64,000 nucleotides of DNA from Chitinophaga rupis (GTDB lineage: Bacteria > Bacteroidota > Bacteroidia > Chitinophagales > Chitinophagaceae). The translations under genes and the position numbers were made by a program. The stretch lies in assembly GCF_900109685.1 (NCBI RefSeq), contig NZ_FOBB01000001.1, positions 496,001 through 560,000 of the forward strand, given 5' to 3'. Shown piece by piece: positions 7,669-17,028 of the stretch (the stretch's first letter is position 1; the number at the start of each line of letters is the position of its first letter). The notes beneath the pieces were generated by a model. The model saw only the letters and a list, made by a program, of their open reading frames with translations, did not search any database and was not told where the DNA came from.

Positions 7669-8955
7669 CTACCGCAGCACCATCTGCCGGTCCGCATCCA
7701 AACGCAGCATAATAAATATCATCATGGTAAATGTCATCAGCGAGGAGCCGCCGTAGCTCACCAGTGGTAGCGGAATACCAATTACCGGCGCCAAACCAAT
7801 GGTCATGGCTATATTAATAGCCAGGTGAAAGAAGATAACGCTGGCTACCCCATACGCATATACGCGGCTGAAGGTCGATCGCTGTCGTTCTGCTATGAAA
7901 ATGATCCGCAGCAGCAGGGCTACAAAAATGCCCAGGAATATCAGGCTGCCCATGAAACCAAAATCTTCCCCTATGGTACAGAAAATGAAGTCGGTACTTT
8001 GTTCCGGCACAAAGTCAAAACGGGTTTGTGTGCCTTTCAGGTAACCTTTGCCAAAGAACCCGCCGGAGCCAATGGCAATCATACTTTGGCGGGTATTATA
8101 GGTAGCCTTGGGATCATTTTCCTTACCCAGCATTACTTCAATACGGCGTACCTGGTAATCTTTCAGCACCTTGGTAAATGCAAAGGGTACTATAAACATT
8201 ACAAATAACGAGCAGAAAGCCCAGATGCCCAGTATCAGCACCAGCCGGCCACGGCTGCGTTTTATTTCACGCCGGTTAAAATAGATCACCAGTGCAGCAA
8301 GCACGGAGAAAATAATAAAGAGGATATTCTTGTCCACCAGCAGGGCGCTCAGCACCAATATGATCCCCGAGAAGGCGATCACCAGCAAAGCGCCGGGCAG
8401 CCCTTCCCGGTACATTACCAGGAAAAACGAGAAATATACCAGCGCCAAACCTGTTTCATCCTGGAAAATGATGATAACAGCCGGTATCAGTGCAAAGGAA
8501 GCTGCTATCAGGCGGGAGCGCAGCTTATTAAAATCCGTTTCCAGTGAGGAAAGGTATTTAGCCAGCGCCAGGTTGGTACACAGCTTCGTAAACTCTGCCG
8601 GCTGAAAGCGGAAACCGCCGATCACCAGCCAGGAGTGCGAACCCTTTACATCGGTACCTATGGCCAGCACCAGTAAGAGCAGCAGCAGGCCAAAGGCATA
8701 TAATATATTGGCCGTGGCCGTAAAGAACTTACTATCCGTTAACCATATAACAGTAGCCAGCACCAGCGAAACACCAAACCATAACAGCTGGCGTGCATAG
8801 TTGGTGCTTTGATGCATCACGTTATACCACACATTATCCCCTTCCCGGTATTCCGCAGCAAATATGGACATCAGTCCTATTACTACCAGCGCCAGGTACA
8901 ATCCCATAATGGGCCAGTCAATCCCTTGTGTAAGCTTTATCTGCCGGTCGCGCAT
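7669..8955 (-). CDS. rodA: Rod shape-determining protein RodA (SEDS glycosyltransferase)
   Basis: A 428-residue polytopic membrane protein of the SEDS family, the peptidoglycan polymerase of the elongation machinery. Visible family features are the N-terminal DWPIMGLYLALVVIGLMSIF, the loop GSHSWLVIGGFRFQPAEFTKL, the loop with IGSGGFFGKG, the EQSTDFIFCTIGEDFGFMG stretch and the C-terminal LPLVSYGGSSL. Its start is five bases after the stop of the PBP2 gene on the minus strand, matching the usual PBP2-RodA pair that works as one synthase. It is the last gene of the mre operon. Confidence 0.96.
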   Translation of the reverse strand: MRDRQIKLTQGIDWPIMGLYLALVVIGLMSIFAAEYREGDNVWYNVMHQSTNYARQLLWFGVSLVLATVIWLTDSKFFTATANILYAFGLLLLLLVLAIGTDVKGSHSWLVIGGFRFQPAEFTKLCTNLALAKYLSSLETDFNKLRSRLIAASFALIPAVIIIFQDETGLALVYFSFFLVMYREGLPGALLVIAFSGIILVLSALLVDKNILFIIFSVLAALVIYFNRREIKRSRGRLVLILGIWAFCSLFVMFIVPFAFTKVLKDYQVRRIEVMLGKENDPKATYNTRQSMIAIGSGGFFGKGYLKGTQTRFDFVPEQSTDFIFCTIGEDFGFMGSLIFLGIFVALLLRIIFIAERQRSTFSRVYAYGVASVIFFHLAINIAMTIGLAPVIGIPLPLVSYGGSSLMTFTMMIFIMLRLDADRQMVLR

Positions 8956-8960
8956 ATGAT

Positions 8961-10916
8961 CTAGTTACGGAAATAGTTAGAAAGAATCTGATCGCTTGTA
9001 AGGTTAGCAGTAGCGCCGTTCAATGAATCCAGTTTAGACTTTGCTTTCAGTACCGGGTCTATCGTAACATACTCCAGCATGGTTTTCATCATTGGCTTCT
9101 TCTTAATGGAAATGGTATCATGCAGGTACTTTTCCATCATCATACCGGCAATAGGCGCCGCGTAAGTGCCCCCGTAACCGGAGTTCTCCACTATAACGGC
9201 AATGGCTATCTTAGGATTATCGCGGGGGGCAAAGGCCACAAAGAACGCGTGGTTCTTCATTTTCTTCAGCTCTCCGTTCACAATAGCATTGTTCTGGGCT
9301 GTACCGGTTTTACCGCAAACAATCACTCCTTCTATCTGGGAGTTGCGCCCGGTGCCGCTTTCCACTACATCCTCCATACCTAATATTACAGAACGGTATA
9401 CCGTGTCGGTTACACGTGCCACGGTATGTTTTTCTTTATATTTTTTCAGCAGATCAGTATCATCATTATCTATGCTTTGCACAAAGTGGGGCAGGTAGTA
9501 ATACCCGTGGTTGGCAATAATACACATGGCATTGGCCATTTGCATGGGCGTTACGGCTACTGCGCCCTGTCCCATACCCACATACAGCTCAGAGCAGGAG
9601 TTCCACTGGCCGTTGTAACGTTTGTTCATACCAATGGTATCAATGGCATAACCGGGGTATTCACCCGGTATATCAATACCCAGACGGTGGCCCAGACCAA
9701 AAGAGGTCATGTAATCATACCAGCGCTGGTGGCCTTTTTTCACGCTGCCCCATTTACGGCTGTCTACCTCCAGGCGGTACAGGTTCACAAAGTACGAGTT
9801 GCAGGAGTGGGAAATAGCCAGGCGCAGGTTGGCGGCATGGCCGGCCTCACTGTGCTCGCAGGCAATAGAACGGCCGCAGGCTGTGTAGGCGCCGTGGCAG
9901 GGATAACCGAAGCTGGGGGTAATGATACCTTCATCCAGCGCTACCAGCGCAGTTAAAGGTTTCATGGACGATCCCGGAGGATAGGTACCCTGTATGGCGC
10001 GGTTAAATAAAGGTTTGGTAGTATCTACAAAAAGTTTGCTGAAGTTGCGGGCGCGGTAAGAACCGGTAAGCAGGTTCGGATCAAAAGTAGGGCTGCTTAC
10101 CATGGCCAGTATGCCGCCGGTTTGCGGGTCAATGGCCACTACGCTGCCTATTTTATTACGCATCAGCCTTTCACCTAATACCTGCAGGTCTATATCCAGC
10201 GACAGGCGCAGGTTTTTCCCGGCAATAGCCGCTGTATCAAACTCACCTTTTTCATATGCACCCTGCGGGCGGTTCAGGTTATCTTTTACAAGGTATTGAA
10301 TGCCACGCTGGCCCATCAGCACACTTTCATAATTTTTTTCCAGGCCGGTCATACCCAGGTAGTCGCCCATCTGGTAAGCGCTGTAGGCTTGTTTGGCCAG
10401 CAGCTGCGGGGAAATTTCACCAATATAGCCCAGTATGTTAGCCGCGGCAGCGTAAGGGTAAGAGCGGATCTGCCGTTGCACCAGCTCAAAGCCGGGCTGG
10501 AACAGGTACATGCTTTCCTGCAGGCGGCCAAATATTTCCGGGGGCAATAACGGTGCAAATACGGACTGGCGTACGCGCCCGTTCTTTACGATCGCATTTA
10601 CAATACGTTTCTTGAATTCTGCATTATCTATCTGCAGTATCTGGCAAAGGTAGGCGGTATCAATTTTTTTAACGCTGGCAGGGGTTACCACCAGGTCATA
10701 CATTACATCATTACGCAGTACGCTGCGGCCTTGCCGGTCAAAGATAATGCCCCTGCTGGGGTACACCACTTTGCGCAGTACTGCGTTGGCATCCGCAAGC
10801 TTGGAATATTTCTTTTCCACTACCTGCAAAAAGAATAACCTGGAAACGATGAGCAGCACCATTCCAAGTATGATCAACTGTATAACTCTTCTCCTGGGCT
10901 GATTATAAACGGACAT
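8961..10916 (-). CDS. mrdA: Penicillin-binding protein 2, transpeptidase of the elongasome
   Basis: A class B PBP of 651 residues that cross-links peptidoglycan in the periplasm together with RodA. It has one N-terminal membrane anchor (about residues 10-32), the dimerisation domain, then the transpeptidase domain: SxxK at S316-K319 in PPGSSMKPL, SxN at S371-N373 in SHSCNSYF, and KTGT at 536-539. It is part of the minus-strand series mreB, mreC, mreD, mrdA, rodA. A gap of 125 bases with an inverted repeat separates it from mreD, whereas rodA follows after five bases. Confidence 0.96.
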   Translation of the reverse strand: MSVYNQPRRRVIQLIILGMVLLIVSRLFFLQVVEKKYSKLADANAVLRKVVYPSRGIIFDRQGRSVLRNDVMYDLVVTPASVKKIDTAYLCQILQIDNAEFKKRIVNAIVKNGRVRQSVFAPLLPPEIFGRLQESMYLFQPGFELVQRQIRSYPYAAAANILGYIGEISPQLLAKQAYSAYQMGDYLGMTGLEKNYESVLMGQRGIQYLVKDNLNRPQGAYEKGEFDTAAIAGKNLRLSLDIDLQVLGERLMRNKIGSVVAIDPQTGGILAMVSSPTFDPNLLTGSYRARNFSKLFVDTTKPLFNRAIQGTYPPGSSMKPLTALVALDEGIITPSFGYPCHGAYTACGRSIACEHSEAGHAANLRLAISHSCNSYFVNLYRLEVDSRKWGSVKKGHQRWYDYMTSFGLGHRLGIDIPGEYPGYAIDTIGMNKRYNGQWNSCSELYVGMGQGAVAVTPMQMANAMCIIANHGYYYLPHFVQSIDNDDTDLLKKYKEKHTVARVTDTVYRSVILGMEDVVESGTGRNSQIEGVIVCGKTGTAQNNAIVNGELKKMKNHAFFVAFAPRDNPKIAIAVIVENSGYGGTYAAPIAGMMMEKYLHDTISIKKKPMMKTMLEYVTIDPVLKAKSKLDSLNGATANLTSDQILSNYFRN

Positions 10917-10954
10917 CTAACTAAAGCGTGAAGTACACAACAAAATTGGTAATA

Positions 10955-11043
10955 AATTACGGATTATTTAACTACGAATTACGAATGATGGACAAGTGAT
11001 CTTAAATTTTATCTCCTTTTTAACAACTGCGTAATCCGTAATT
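10955..11043. repeat. Inverted repeat with heptamer character, family G, between mreD and mrdA
   Basis: AATTACGGATTA (10955-10966) and TAATCCGTAATT (11032-11043) form a perfect 12-bp dyad. The left side continues in seven-base steps (AATTACG, GATTATT, then ACTACG, AATTACG). The right arm overlaps the mreD stop codon. No T-run accompanies it. Confidence 0.7.
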
Positions 11044-11551
11044 ATTTTTTAGAAAAGAAAAGCAATTCATACAAGACAATCAATATCAGGCTGGCGATAC
11101 TGGAAAACACGATCTTCATCAGCAGGTATCCAAAGTTGCCAAAGCCAAACACCTCCAGGGTAAACAGCGCCATGTGATGCAGCACCACCAGTATGGATAT
11201 ATAGGTCACGAACTGCGATACGCCCATACTGATCATGGAGGGGGTTTTCATATTGGTTTCAAAGCCACCCTGAGGAGAAAGTATGTTAATGATAAACGGG
11301 CGCAGGTATGCCATAAACACACAGGCAAAAGCGTGTATGCCCATGGTGTTCATGAACATGTCCAGGCTAAGGCCCATGAGCAATCCCAGCAGCATAACGG
11401 CCGGGCGGGGAATGTTAAAGGGCAGCAGCAGAATAAACAACATGTACATTTCCAGGCTTACCAGCTGGTGTACCAGGATCTTGTTCAGCACAAATACCTG
11501 TAACAACAGTAACAGCACAAAGCGGATGATATTTCGTAACAGGATACTCAT
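11042..11551 (-). CDS. mreD: Rod shape-determining protein MreD
   Basis: A 169-residue protein with about five hydrophobic segments, the size and topology expected for MreD, an inner-membrane member of the elongasome. Sequence is poorly conserved in this family; the pattern VSLEMYMLFILLLPFNIPR followed by GLLMGLSLDMFMNTMGIHAFA with the conserved Asp in the second segment, and its position, make the call. Its ATG overlaps the end of mreC by four bases, so the two are translated together. Confidence 0.88.
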   Translation of the reverse strand: MSILLRNIIRFVLLLLLQVFVLNKILVHQLVSLEMYMLFILLLPFNIPRPAVMLLGLLMGLSLDMFMNTMGIHAFACVFMAYLRPFIINILSPQGGFETNMKTPSMISMGVSQFVTYISILVVLHHMALFTLEVFGFGNFGYLLMKIVFSSIASLILIVLYELLFFSKK

Positions 11552-12450
11552 TTTGTCAGGCTGTAGATTGAATCTTCCAATTGTTGTTGCTCGTCCTTCA
11601 ACAGGTTATCGATCACGTACACGTATTGCAGGTTGTAAAAGTTGGTGGCCAGTTTAATACGGATGCTAAAAGCGGTGCTGGACTTGTCAGATACGGAGAT
11701 CTCATCAATATAACCAACAGGTATATTTTCCGGGAACAGGGAAGAGAAGCCGCTGGTAATAACTGTATCGCCCTTTTGCACCTTTACGCTCCGGGGTATA
11801 TCCCGCAAAATGGCATAGCCGGGGTTGGCGCCATCCCAGTACACGGTACCGGTTTCCTTGCCTTTAATAAGGCGGGCGCTTACACCAAAGTTGCTGGTGG
11901 CAGAGCCGGAGCTTTTAGCCAGCATAGACAATACCACTGCATAGTTATCACTTACGCTGCGCACCATACCTACTACACCCGTAGGGCTTATAACGCCCAT
12001 GTTAGGCCGTATGCCCTGCAGGCGGCCACGGTGAATGGTAATGTAGTTCACCGGCCGGTTCACGGAGTTGTTGATCACCTTTGCCTCGCGGTATAAATAC
12101 CGGCGCAATTGTGTACCTACTACGCGGTGCAGGGTATCATCACTGTAAAGGCGAATGGTATCCGTTACCACGGTGTTGCTGGTAAGCATGCTGTCAAAGC
12201 TGGAGCGCAGCAGGTTATGCAGGCGTGCATTCTCCGACACCAGGCTATCGTTGGTGGCTTTTAAATGAAAGTAGTATTGTACGTTATTGTAGCGGTCGTA
12301 CAGCTTACCGCTTACATTGTTGGCAGAGTTGAGGTAGGCGGTTTTCTGAAAGTTATTATTCCGGAATACCAGCACAATACAAATCACTTCCAGCAGCAGA
12401 AATAAAAAGAAGTTGAAGTAACGCCTTAAGAAAATGATCAGATTACGCAC
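11548..12450 (-). CDS. mreC: Rod shape-determining protein MreC
   Basis: A 300-residue bitopic protein: one transmembrane helix (about residues 10-28), a coiled-coil stretch (about 60-85) and the two beta-barrel domains of MreC facing the periplasm. Family hallmarks include INRGRLQ-like IHRGRLQGIRPNMGVISPTGVVGMV and the second half VQKGDTVITSGFSSLFPENIPVGYI. MreC links MreB to PBP2 and MreD. It follows mreB after 118 bases, a gap that holds a 12-bp hairpin, and overlaps mreD by four bases. Confidence 0.93.
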   Translation of the reverse strand: MRNLIIFLRRYFNFFLFLLLEVICIVLVFRNNNFQKTAYLNSANNVSGKLYDRYNNVQYYFHLKATNDSLVSENARLHNLLRSSFDSMLTSNTVVTDTIRLYSDDTLHRVVGTQLRRYLYREAKVINNSVNRPVNYITIHRGRLQGIRPNMGVISPTGVVGMVRSVSDNYAVVLSMLAKSSGSATSNFGVSARLIKGKETGTVYWDGANPGYAILRDIPRSVKVQKGDTVITSGFSSLFPENIPVGYIDEISVSDKSSTAFSIRIKLATNFYNLQYVYVIDNLLKDEQQQLEDSIYSLTK

Positions 12451-12513
12451 CGTATAAAGTTTTCCAGATTCGGTCCATTTTTGAGCGAAAGGTATAATGT
12501 GAAACGTGAAGCG

Positions 12514-12554
12514 GGGCAGGTGAAGGGCGTGCGAAATATACTCTTCACCTGTCC
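12514..12554. repeat. Hairpin with heptamer character, family H, between mreB and mreC
   Basis: GGGCAGGTGAAG (12514-12525) and CTTCACCTGTCC (12543-12554) pair over 12 positions with one mismatch. Upstream of the left arm the sequence runs GTGAAAC, GTGAAGC, GGGGCAG, GTGAAGG, again in seven-base steps. As it lies inside a gene cluster and lacks a T-run, it may be an attenuating or mRNA-processing hairpin. Confidence 0.6.
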
Positions 12555-12568
12555 ATATTCACAAAAAG

Positions 12569-13591
12569 CTATTGCATCAGGAACGGATATTTACCAACAT
12601 GCTTTAACGCTATGCCGGTACCTCTTACCACGGCGCGCAGCGGATCGTCTGCTACATGCACAGGTAATTTGATCTTCTGGGTCAGGCGTTTATCTAACCC
12701 GCGCAGCAGGGCGCCGCCACCGGTCAGGTACAAGCCTCTGCGGTAAATATCTGCAGCCAGCTCCGGAGGCGTTGTTTCCAGCGCTTTCAGGATGGCTTCC
12801 TCAATTTTAAAAATGGATTTATCCAGTGCTTCGGCAATCTCCTGGTAAGAGACCATGATCTGCTTAGGGATACCGGTTACCAGGTCACGGCCATTCACAG
12901 GCACATCATCCGGCGGATTGTCCAGCTCCTTCAGGGCAGAACCTATCTGGATCTTGATCTGCTCAGCAGTTCTTTCACCGATCAGCAAACTGTGGTAGCG
13001 GCGTAGCGCTTCCATGATGTCTGCAGTGAACTCATCACCCGCAATACGGATACTCTGGTCGCAAACGATACCGGCCAGGGCTATTACAGATATACCGGTG
13101 GTACCACCGCCTATGTCAATGATCATGTTACCCACCGGCTCTTCCACATCAATGCCAATACCCAGGGCAGCTGCCATGGGTTCATGAATGAGGAATACCT
13201 CTTTGGCGCCCGCCTGTTCGGCAGAGTCACGTACAGCACGTTTTTCCACTTCCGTAATACTGGAAGGGATACAGATGACCATGCGCCAGCTGGGGGAGAA
13301 TAATGGTTTTTTGGGATAAACCAGTTTTATCATTTCACGGAGCATTCCTTCTGCCGCGTTAAAGTCCGCAATCACACCGTCTCTAAGGGGACGTATGGTA
13401 CGCAGGTACTCATGCGTTTTCTCGTGCATCATCATGGCCTTTTTACCTACAGCCACAATTTTGCCGCTTGCTCTCTCTATTGCCACAATGGAAGGTTCAT
13501 CCACCACTACCTGGTCATTGTGTATTATCAGCGTGTTCGCTGTGCCAAGGTCTATCGCTATTTCCTGCGTTAAAAAGTTAAAAAATCCCAT
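12569..13591 (-). CDS. mreB: Rod shape-determining protein MreB
   Basis: The bacterial actin that guides lateral cell-wall synthesis from the inner face of the membrane. The 340-residue length is standard. Actin-fold ATP-binding motifs are visible: phosphate 1 in IDLGTANTLI (residues 13-22), connect 1 around AGAKEVFLIHEPMAAALG, phosphate 2 in IDIGGGTTGISVIAL and the adenosine motif LYLTGGGALLRGLD. The N-terminal MGFFNFLTQEIA includes hydrophobic residues suitable for membrane contact. It is first in the minus-strand series mreBCD-mrdA-rodA; its promoter should lie in 13592-13844. Confidence 0.97.
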   Translation of the reverse strand: MGFFNFLTQEIAIDLGTANTLIIHNDQVVVDEPSIVAIERASGKIVAVGKKAMMMHEKTHEYLRTIRPLRDGVIADFNAAEGMLREMIKLVYPKKPLFSPSWRMVICIPSSITEVEKRAVRDSAEQAGAKEVFLIHEPMAAALGIGIDVEEPVGNMIIDIGGGTTGISVIALAGIVCDQSIRIAGDEFTADIMEALRRYHSLLIGERTAEQIKIQIGSALKELDNPPDDVPVNGRDLVTGIPKQIMVSYQEIAEALDKSIFKIEEAILKALETTPPELAADIYRRGLYLTGGGALLRGLDKRLTQKIKLPVHVADDPLRAVVRGTGIALKHVGKYPFLMQ

Positions 13592-13844
13592 TGTTTGATA
13601 CGGTCAAATATTAGAGTGCAAAAATGATTAATTCCAACGAATATACGATGCAAAAATTGGATGTTAGAGCAATATACACTTAAATATTAAAAAATCTTAT
13701 TTATTGTAGAGCGTGCATTGCTAACAGTTGCTCCAAGGACTGATCCGGTATAACGTTGTAAGCCTTTAAAAATTGTCTGAGTAATTAAAAATCAGTTGTC
13801 TACATCCGTGCTATCGAATCATCATATGACGTCTGGTGGCCTTA
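13592..13844. other. Non-coding gap upstream of mreB
   Basis: 253 bases between the mreB start and the purD stop. It is AT-rich and carries no credible coding frame. On the minus strand TAATATTTG near 13608 is one base longer than a -7 element, so the mreB promoter is only tentatively here. No terminator for purD is obvious. Confidence 0.5.
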
Positions 13845-15122
13845 TTACAGAAATTCAAATCCAATATCGTGGCGATAATACTTCCCTTCAAACTGAATGG
13901 TACCGGCTGTTTGCCTGGATTGTGCCAGTGCTTCACCTAAGCTGTTGGCTAAGGATGTAACCGTTAAAACCCGTCCTCCGTTCGTTAATAGCTGCCCGTT
14001 GCTTTCTTTGGTACCGGCGTGGAATACCAGCTGGCCGGGCTGTTGCGCCGGCAAGTTAGTGATCACTTTTCCTTTTTCATAATCTTCCGGGTAGCCTTTT
14101 GAAACTAACATCACCGTAGCGGCAGCACGGGCATCTTCCTGAATGGCCTGTGCAGCCAAAGTGCCTTCGGGTACGGCTTTGAACAGCGCTACCAGGTCGT
14201 TCTGCAAACGGGGCATCACTACTTCCGTTTCCGGATCACCCATGCGGCAATTGTACTCTATCACATAAGGATGGCCGCCTACATTGATCAATCCAAAGAA
14301 AATGAAACCATGGTATACAATACCTTCTGCTGCCAAACCGGCCACTGTAGGCTGTATGATCAGGGTTTCCACCTTTTGCATAAACGCCTTATCCGCAAAG
14401 GGTACGGGCGATACAGCGCCCATGCCCCCGGTGTTTAAACCGGTATCGCCTTCACCAATGCGCTTATAGTCTTTGGCCGTAGGCAGCAGCTGGTAGCTAT
14501 GCCCGTCTGTGATCACAAATACAGAACACTCAATACCGGTAAGGAACTGCTCTACCACTACGCGTTTGCTGGCATCGCCAAACTTGGCGGCTTTGATCAT
14601 GTGGGTGAATTCGGCAATAGCCTCCTCTGCAGAATCTACGATCACCACACCTTTGCCGGCTGCCAGCCCATCGGCTTTTATTACTATGGGCAGGCTATGC
14701 TGCTGCAGGTAAGCGACCCCTTCTGCATAGGTATCTTCAGTAAACTCCCGGTAAGCAGCGGTGGGTATGTTATGCCTTAACATGAACTGTTTGGCAAAAG
14801 CTTTGCTGCCTTCCAGCTGCGCGCCCAGCTTTGAAGGGCCTATTACAGGTATATGCTGTAAAGCAGCATCTGCCTTAAAGTGGTCGTAGATACCTTTTAC
14901 CAGCGGTTCTTCAGAACCCGGTATCACCATATCTATCTGCTGCTGCAGGCAAAAGGCTTTCAGCTCATCCAGCGCGCTCACGGCAATGTTCACATTCTGC
15001 CCAAACTGAGCAGTACCGGCATTTCCCGGTGCAATGAACAATTGCCCGCATAAAGGGCTTTGTGCTATTTTCCAGGCCAGGGCATGTTCCCGGCCACCGC
15101 TACCTAGTAGTAATATCTTCAT
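13845..15122 (-). CDS. purD: Phosphoribosylamine-glycine ligase
   Basis: PurD joins phosphoribosylamine and glycine with ATP in de novo purine synthesis. The protein has 425 residues from ATG 15122 (MKILLLGSGGREHALAWK); an in-frame 19-codon extension upstream is not family-like and would overlap the promoter area. Visible motifs are the N-terminal GSGGREHALAWK, PGSEEPLVKGI, the ATP-grasp lysine region IVIKADGLAAGKGVVI and EYNCRMGDPETEVVMPRL near the metal site. It is a single gene between mreB and the divergent POT transporter; no other pur gene is adjacent. Confidence 0.96.
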   Translation of the reverse strand: MKILLLGSGGREHALAWKIAQSPLCGQLFIAPGNAGTAQFGQNVNIAVSALDELKAFCLQQQIDMVIPGSEEPLVKGIYDHFKADAALQHIPVIGPSKLGAQLEGSKAFAKQFMLRHNIPTAAYREFTEDTYAEGVAYLQQHSLPIVIKADGLAAGKGVVIVDSAEEAIAEFTHMIKAAKFGDASKRVVVEQFLTGIECSVFVITDGHSYQLLPTAKDYKRIGEGDTGLNTGGMGAVSPVPFADKAFMQKVETLIIQPTVAGLAAEGIVYHGFIFFGLINVGGHPYVIEYNCRMGDPETEVVMPRLQNDLVALFKAVPEGTLAAQAIQEDARAAATVMLVSKGYPEDYEKGKVITNLPAQQPGQLVFHAGTKESNGQLLTNGGRVLTVTSLANSLGEALAQSRQTAGTIQFEGKYYRHDIGFEFL

Positions 15123-15296
15123 ATTGGATTGCAGACCTGTAGATTTTCCGGGAAATTGTAGTTCCCAAAATTTTTGCAAAGAAAGGTCAAAAATTAACCA
15201 AACACACCATTTTTTTATGCAGAACCCTGAATTTCTTTATCTTGCCGCTTTACAATTCTATTACATAAACAACAAGACAACCAAAACCTGACCATT

Positions 15297-16991
15297 ATGA
15301 GTCAACCTGCGGTTATGCAAGAACCTGTTATTCCTACTACCACTACAAGAAAAGGACACCCGAAAGGGCTGGCAGTTTTATTCTCCGCTGAAATGTGGGA
15401 AAGGTTTACTTTCTATGGCAACAGGGCCCTGCTCACGCTTTTCCTGGTAAGCGCGCTGAATTTTACACAAGAAGATTCCTCTATTATATATGGCGGTTTT
15501 TTAGGCATGGGCTGGTTAACCGCTATCCTGGGCGGTTTTATAGCGGACCGTTACCTGGGTAACCGTACCTGTATACTTATTGGAGGCCTTACTATGTCGC
15601 TGGGACAGTTATTCATGTTCGGCAGCGGGATCCTGTATGCAACCGATCTGCCTACTGCCCGGATGATAATGTGGGCCGGCCTGGTAATACTGATACTGGG
15701 TAATGGTTTTTTTAAACCCAACATTTCCTCTATGGTGGGCCAGCTGTATCCTAAAAACGATAACCGCCTGGACTCTGCCTTCACCATTTTTTATATGGGT
15801 ATTAACCTGGGCGCTTTGCTGGGTATTACCATTTGTCCCATACTGGGCGATATTAAACATGCAGACGGCACCCGCGATGTAACTGCTTTTAAATGGGGAT
15901 TCCTGGCTGCCAGCATAGCCATGCTGGTGGGCACTGTTATGTTCTACTTTCTGAAAGATAAATATGTAGTAAGCCCCGAAGGCAAGCCTGTGGGCACCAA
16001 ACCCAAAAAGCAACATGAAATGGAGGGCGAGGCTGCCCAGGCGCAGTTCAGCACCCAGGCCGTTATTATTACCGTAATAGCGCTGCTGGTACTGGTGTCT
16101 GCTTTTCACTGGCTGGTGGGCGTAAACGTGCTGTATGCCTTTATTTACAGTACCGGTATAGCCCTGGCTGGATTAATACTGAGCGATAAATCCCTTAACG
16201 GTGTAGAGAGGCAGCGCATCATAGTTATATACATCGTATCATTCTTCGTGATCTTCTTCTGGGCTTGTTTTGAACAGGCCGGCTCCTCCCTCACCTTTGT
16301 GGCCGATCAGCAAACAGACCGTCACCTTTTTGGCTGGAACATGCCGCCCAGCCTCATACAAAATGCACAATCCCTTACCTTAATTATACTGGCCCTGCCT
16401 TTCAGCTGGCTGTGGCTGAAGCTGCAAAAGGTTAAAATGGATCCCGTTGCCCCCGTAAAACAGGCCATGGGCCTTTTCCTGCTGGCGGTAGGATATTATG
16501 TTATTGCCATGCAGGTTAAAAACCTGGGTAATGAAAAAATGGGCGTGATCTGGCTGATCGTTCTTTATACCTTCCACACCGTGGGTGAGCTAAGTGTATC
16601 ACCTATCGGGCTTTCCCTGGTATCCAAGCTGGCGCCGCACCGTTTTACCTCCCTGCTCATGGGCGTATTCTTTTTATCCAATGCCTCCGGTTATGCGCTG
16701 GCCGGCACTTTGGGCACCCTGTTACCACCTACCGGCGAAAAATTTGAAATAGCTGCTAAGAACAATATTGACCTGCAGGGCATTCTGAACGGCACTGTTG
16801 CCGTTACCAGCCAGTTAAAAGAACAGCTTTTAACCTTGAAGCTGCCATCAGCTTACCCGCAATTTGCCGGTTTTACCATTCATAACCTGTACGAGTTCTT
16901 CATGCTCTTTGCCATACTGCCCGGTGTAGCTGCCATTCTGCTATTCCTGCTCTCCGGCCTGTTAAAGAAATGGATGAATGGGGTGAGATAA
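15297..16991 (+). CDS. POT/PTR family peptide MFS transporter
   Basis: A 564-residue proton-coupled oligopeptide transporter of the inner membrane, with about 12-14 hydrophobic segments. The first helix carries the PTR2 signature region SAEMWERFTFYGNRALLTLFL (the ExxERFxYY-type motif, here ERFTFYG), followed by GGFIADRYLGNR and, in the middle, FTIFYMGINLGALLG, the second PTR2 signature. Such carriers take up di- and tripeptides. An OPT-family gene follows after 37 bases in the same direction, so both probably form a peptide-uptake operon. Confidence 0.95.
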   Translation: MSQPAVMQEPVIPTTTTRKGHPKGLAVLFSAEMWERFTFYGNRALLTLFLVSALNFTQEDSSIIYGGFLGMGWLTAILGGFIADRYLGNRTCILIGGLTMSLGQLFMFGSGILYATDLPTARMIMWAGLVILILGNGFFKPNISSMVGQLYPKNDNRLDSAFTIFYMGINLGALLGITICPILGDIKHADGTRDVTAFKWGFLAASIAMLVGTVMFYFLKDKYVVSPEGKPVGTKPKKQHEMEGEAAQAQFSTQAVIITVIALLVLVSAFHWLVGVNVLYAFIYSTGIALAGLILSDKSLNGVERQRIIVIYIVSFFVIFFWACFEQAGSSLTFVADQQTDRHLFGWNMPPSLIQNAQSLTLIILALPFSWLWLKLQKVKMDPVAPVKQAMGLFLLAVGYYVIAMQVKNLGNEKMGVIWLIVLYTFHTVGELSVSPIGLSLVSKLAPHRFTSLLMGVFFLSNASGYALAGTLGTLLPPTGEKFEIAAKNNIDLQGILNGTVAVTSQLKEQLLTLKLPSAYPQFAGFTIHNLYEFFMLFAILPGVAAILLFLLSGLLKKWMNGVR

Positions 16992-17006
16992 GCACATCAG
17001 CACATT
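16989..17006. repeat. Single-arm family F unit between the two peptide transporters
   Basis: AAGCACATCAGCACATTAA-like sequence lies in the 37-base gap, matching the AGCACATT/ATGTGCT vocabulary seen at 33.7 and 61.9 kb. Only one arm is present, so no hairpin is expected. Confidence 0.4.
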
Positions 17007-17028
17007 AAACATACACCATCAATAAATC

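Noticed and set aside
9426-9956. 176-codon plus-strand frame within mrdA
   Set aside because: Antisense to the conserved transpeptidase domain and without recognisable features.
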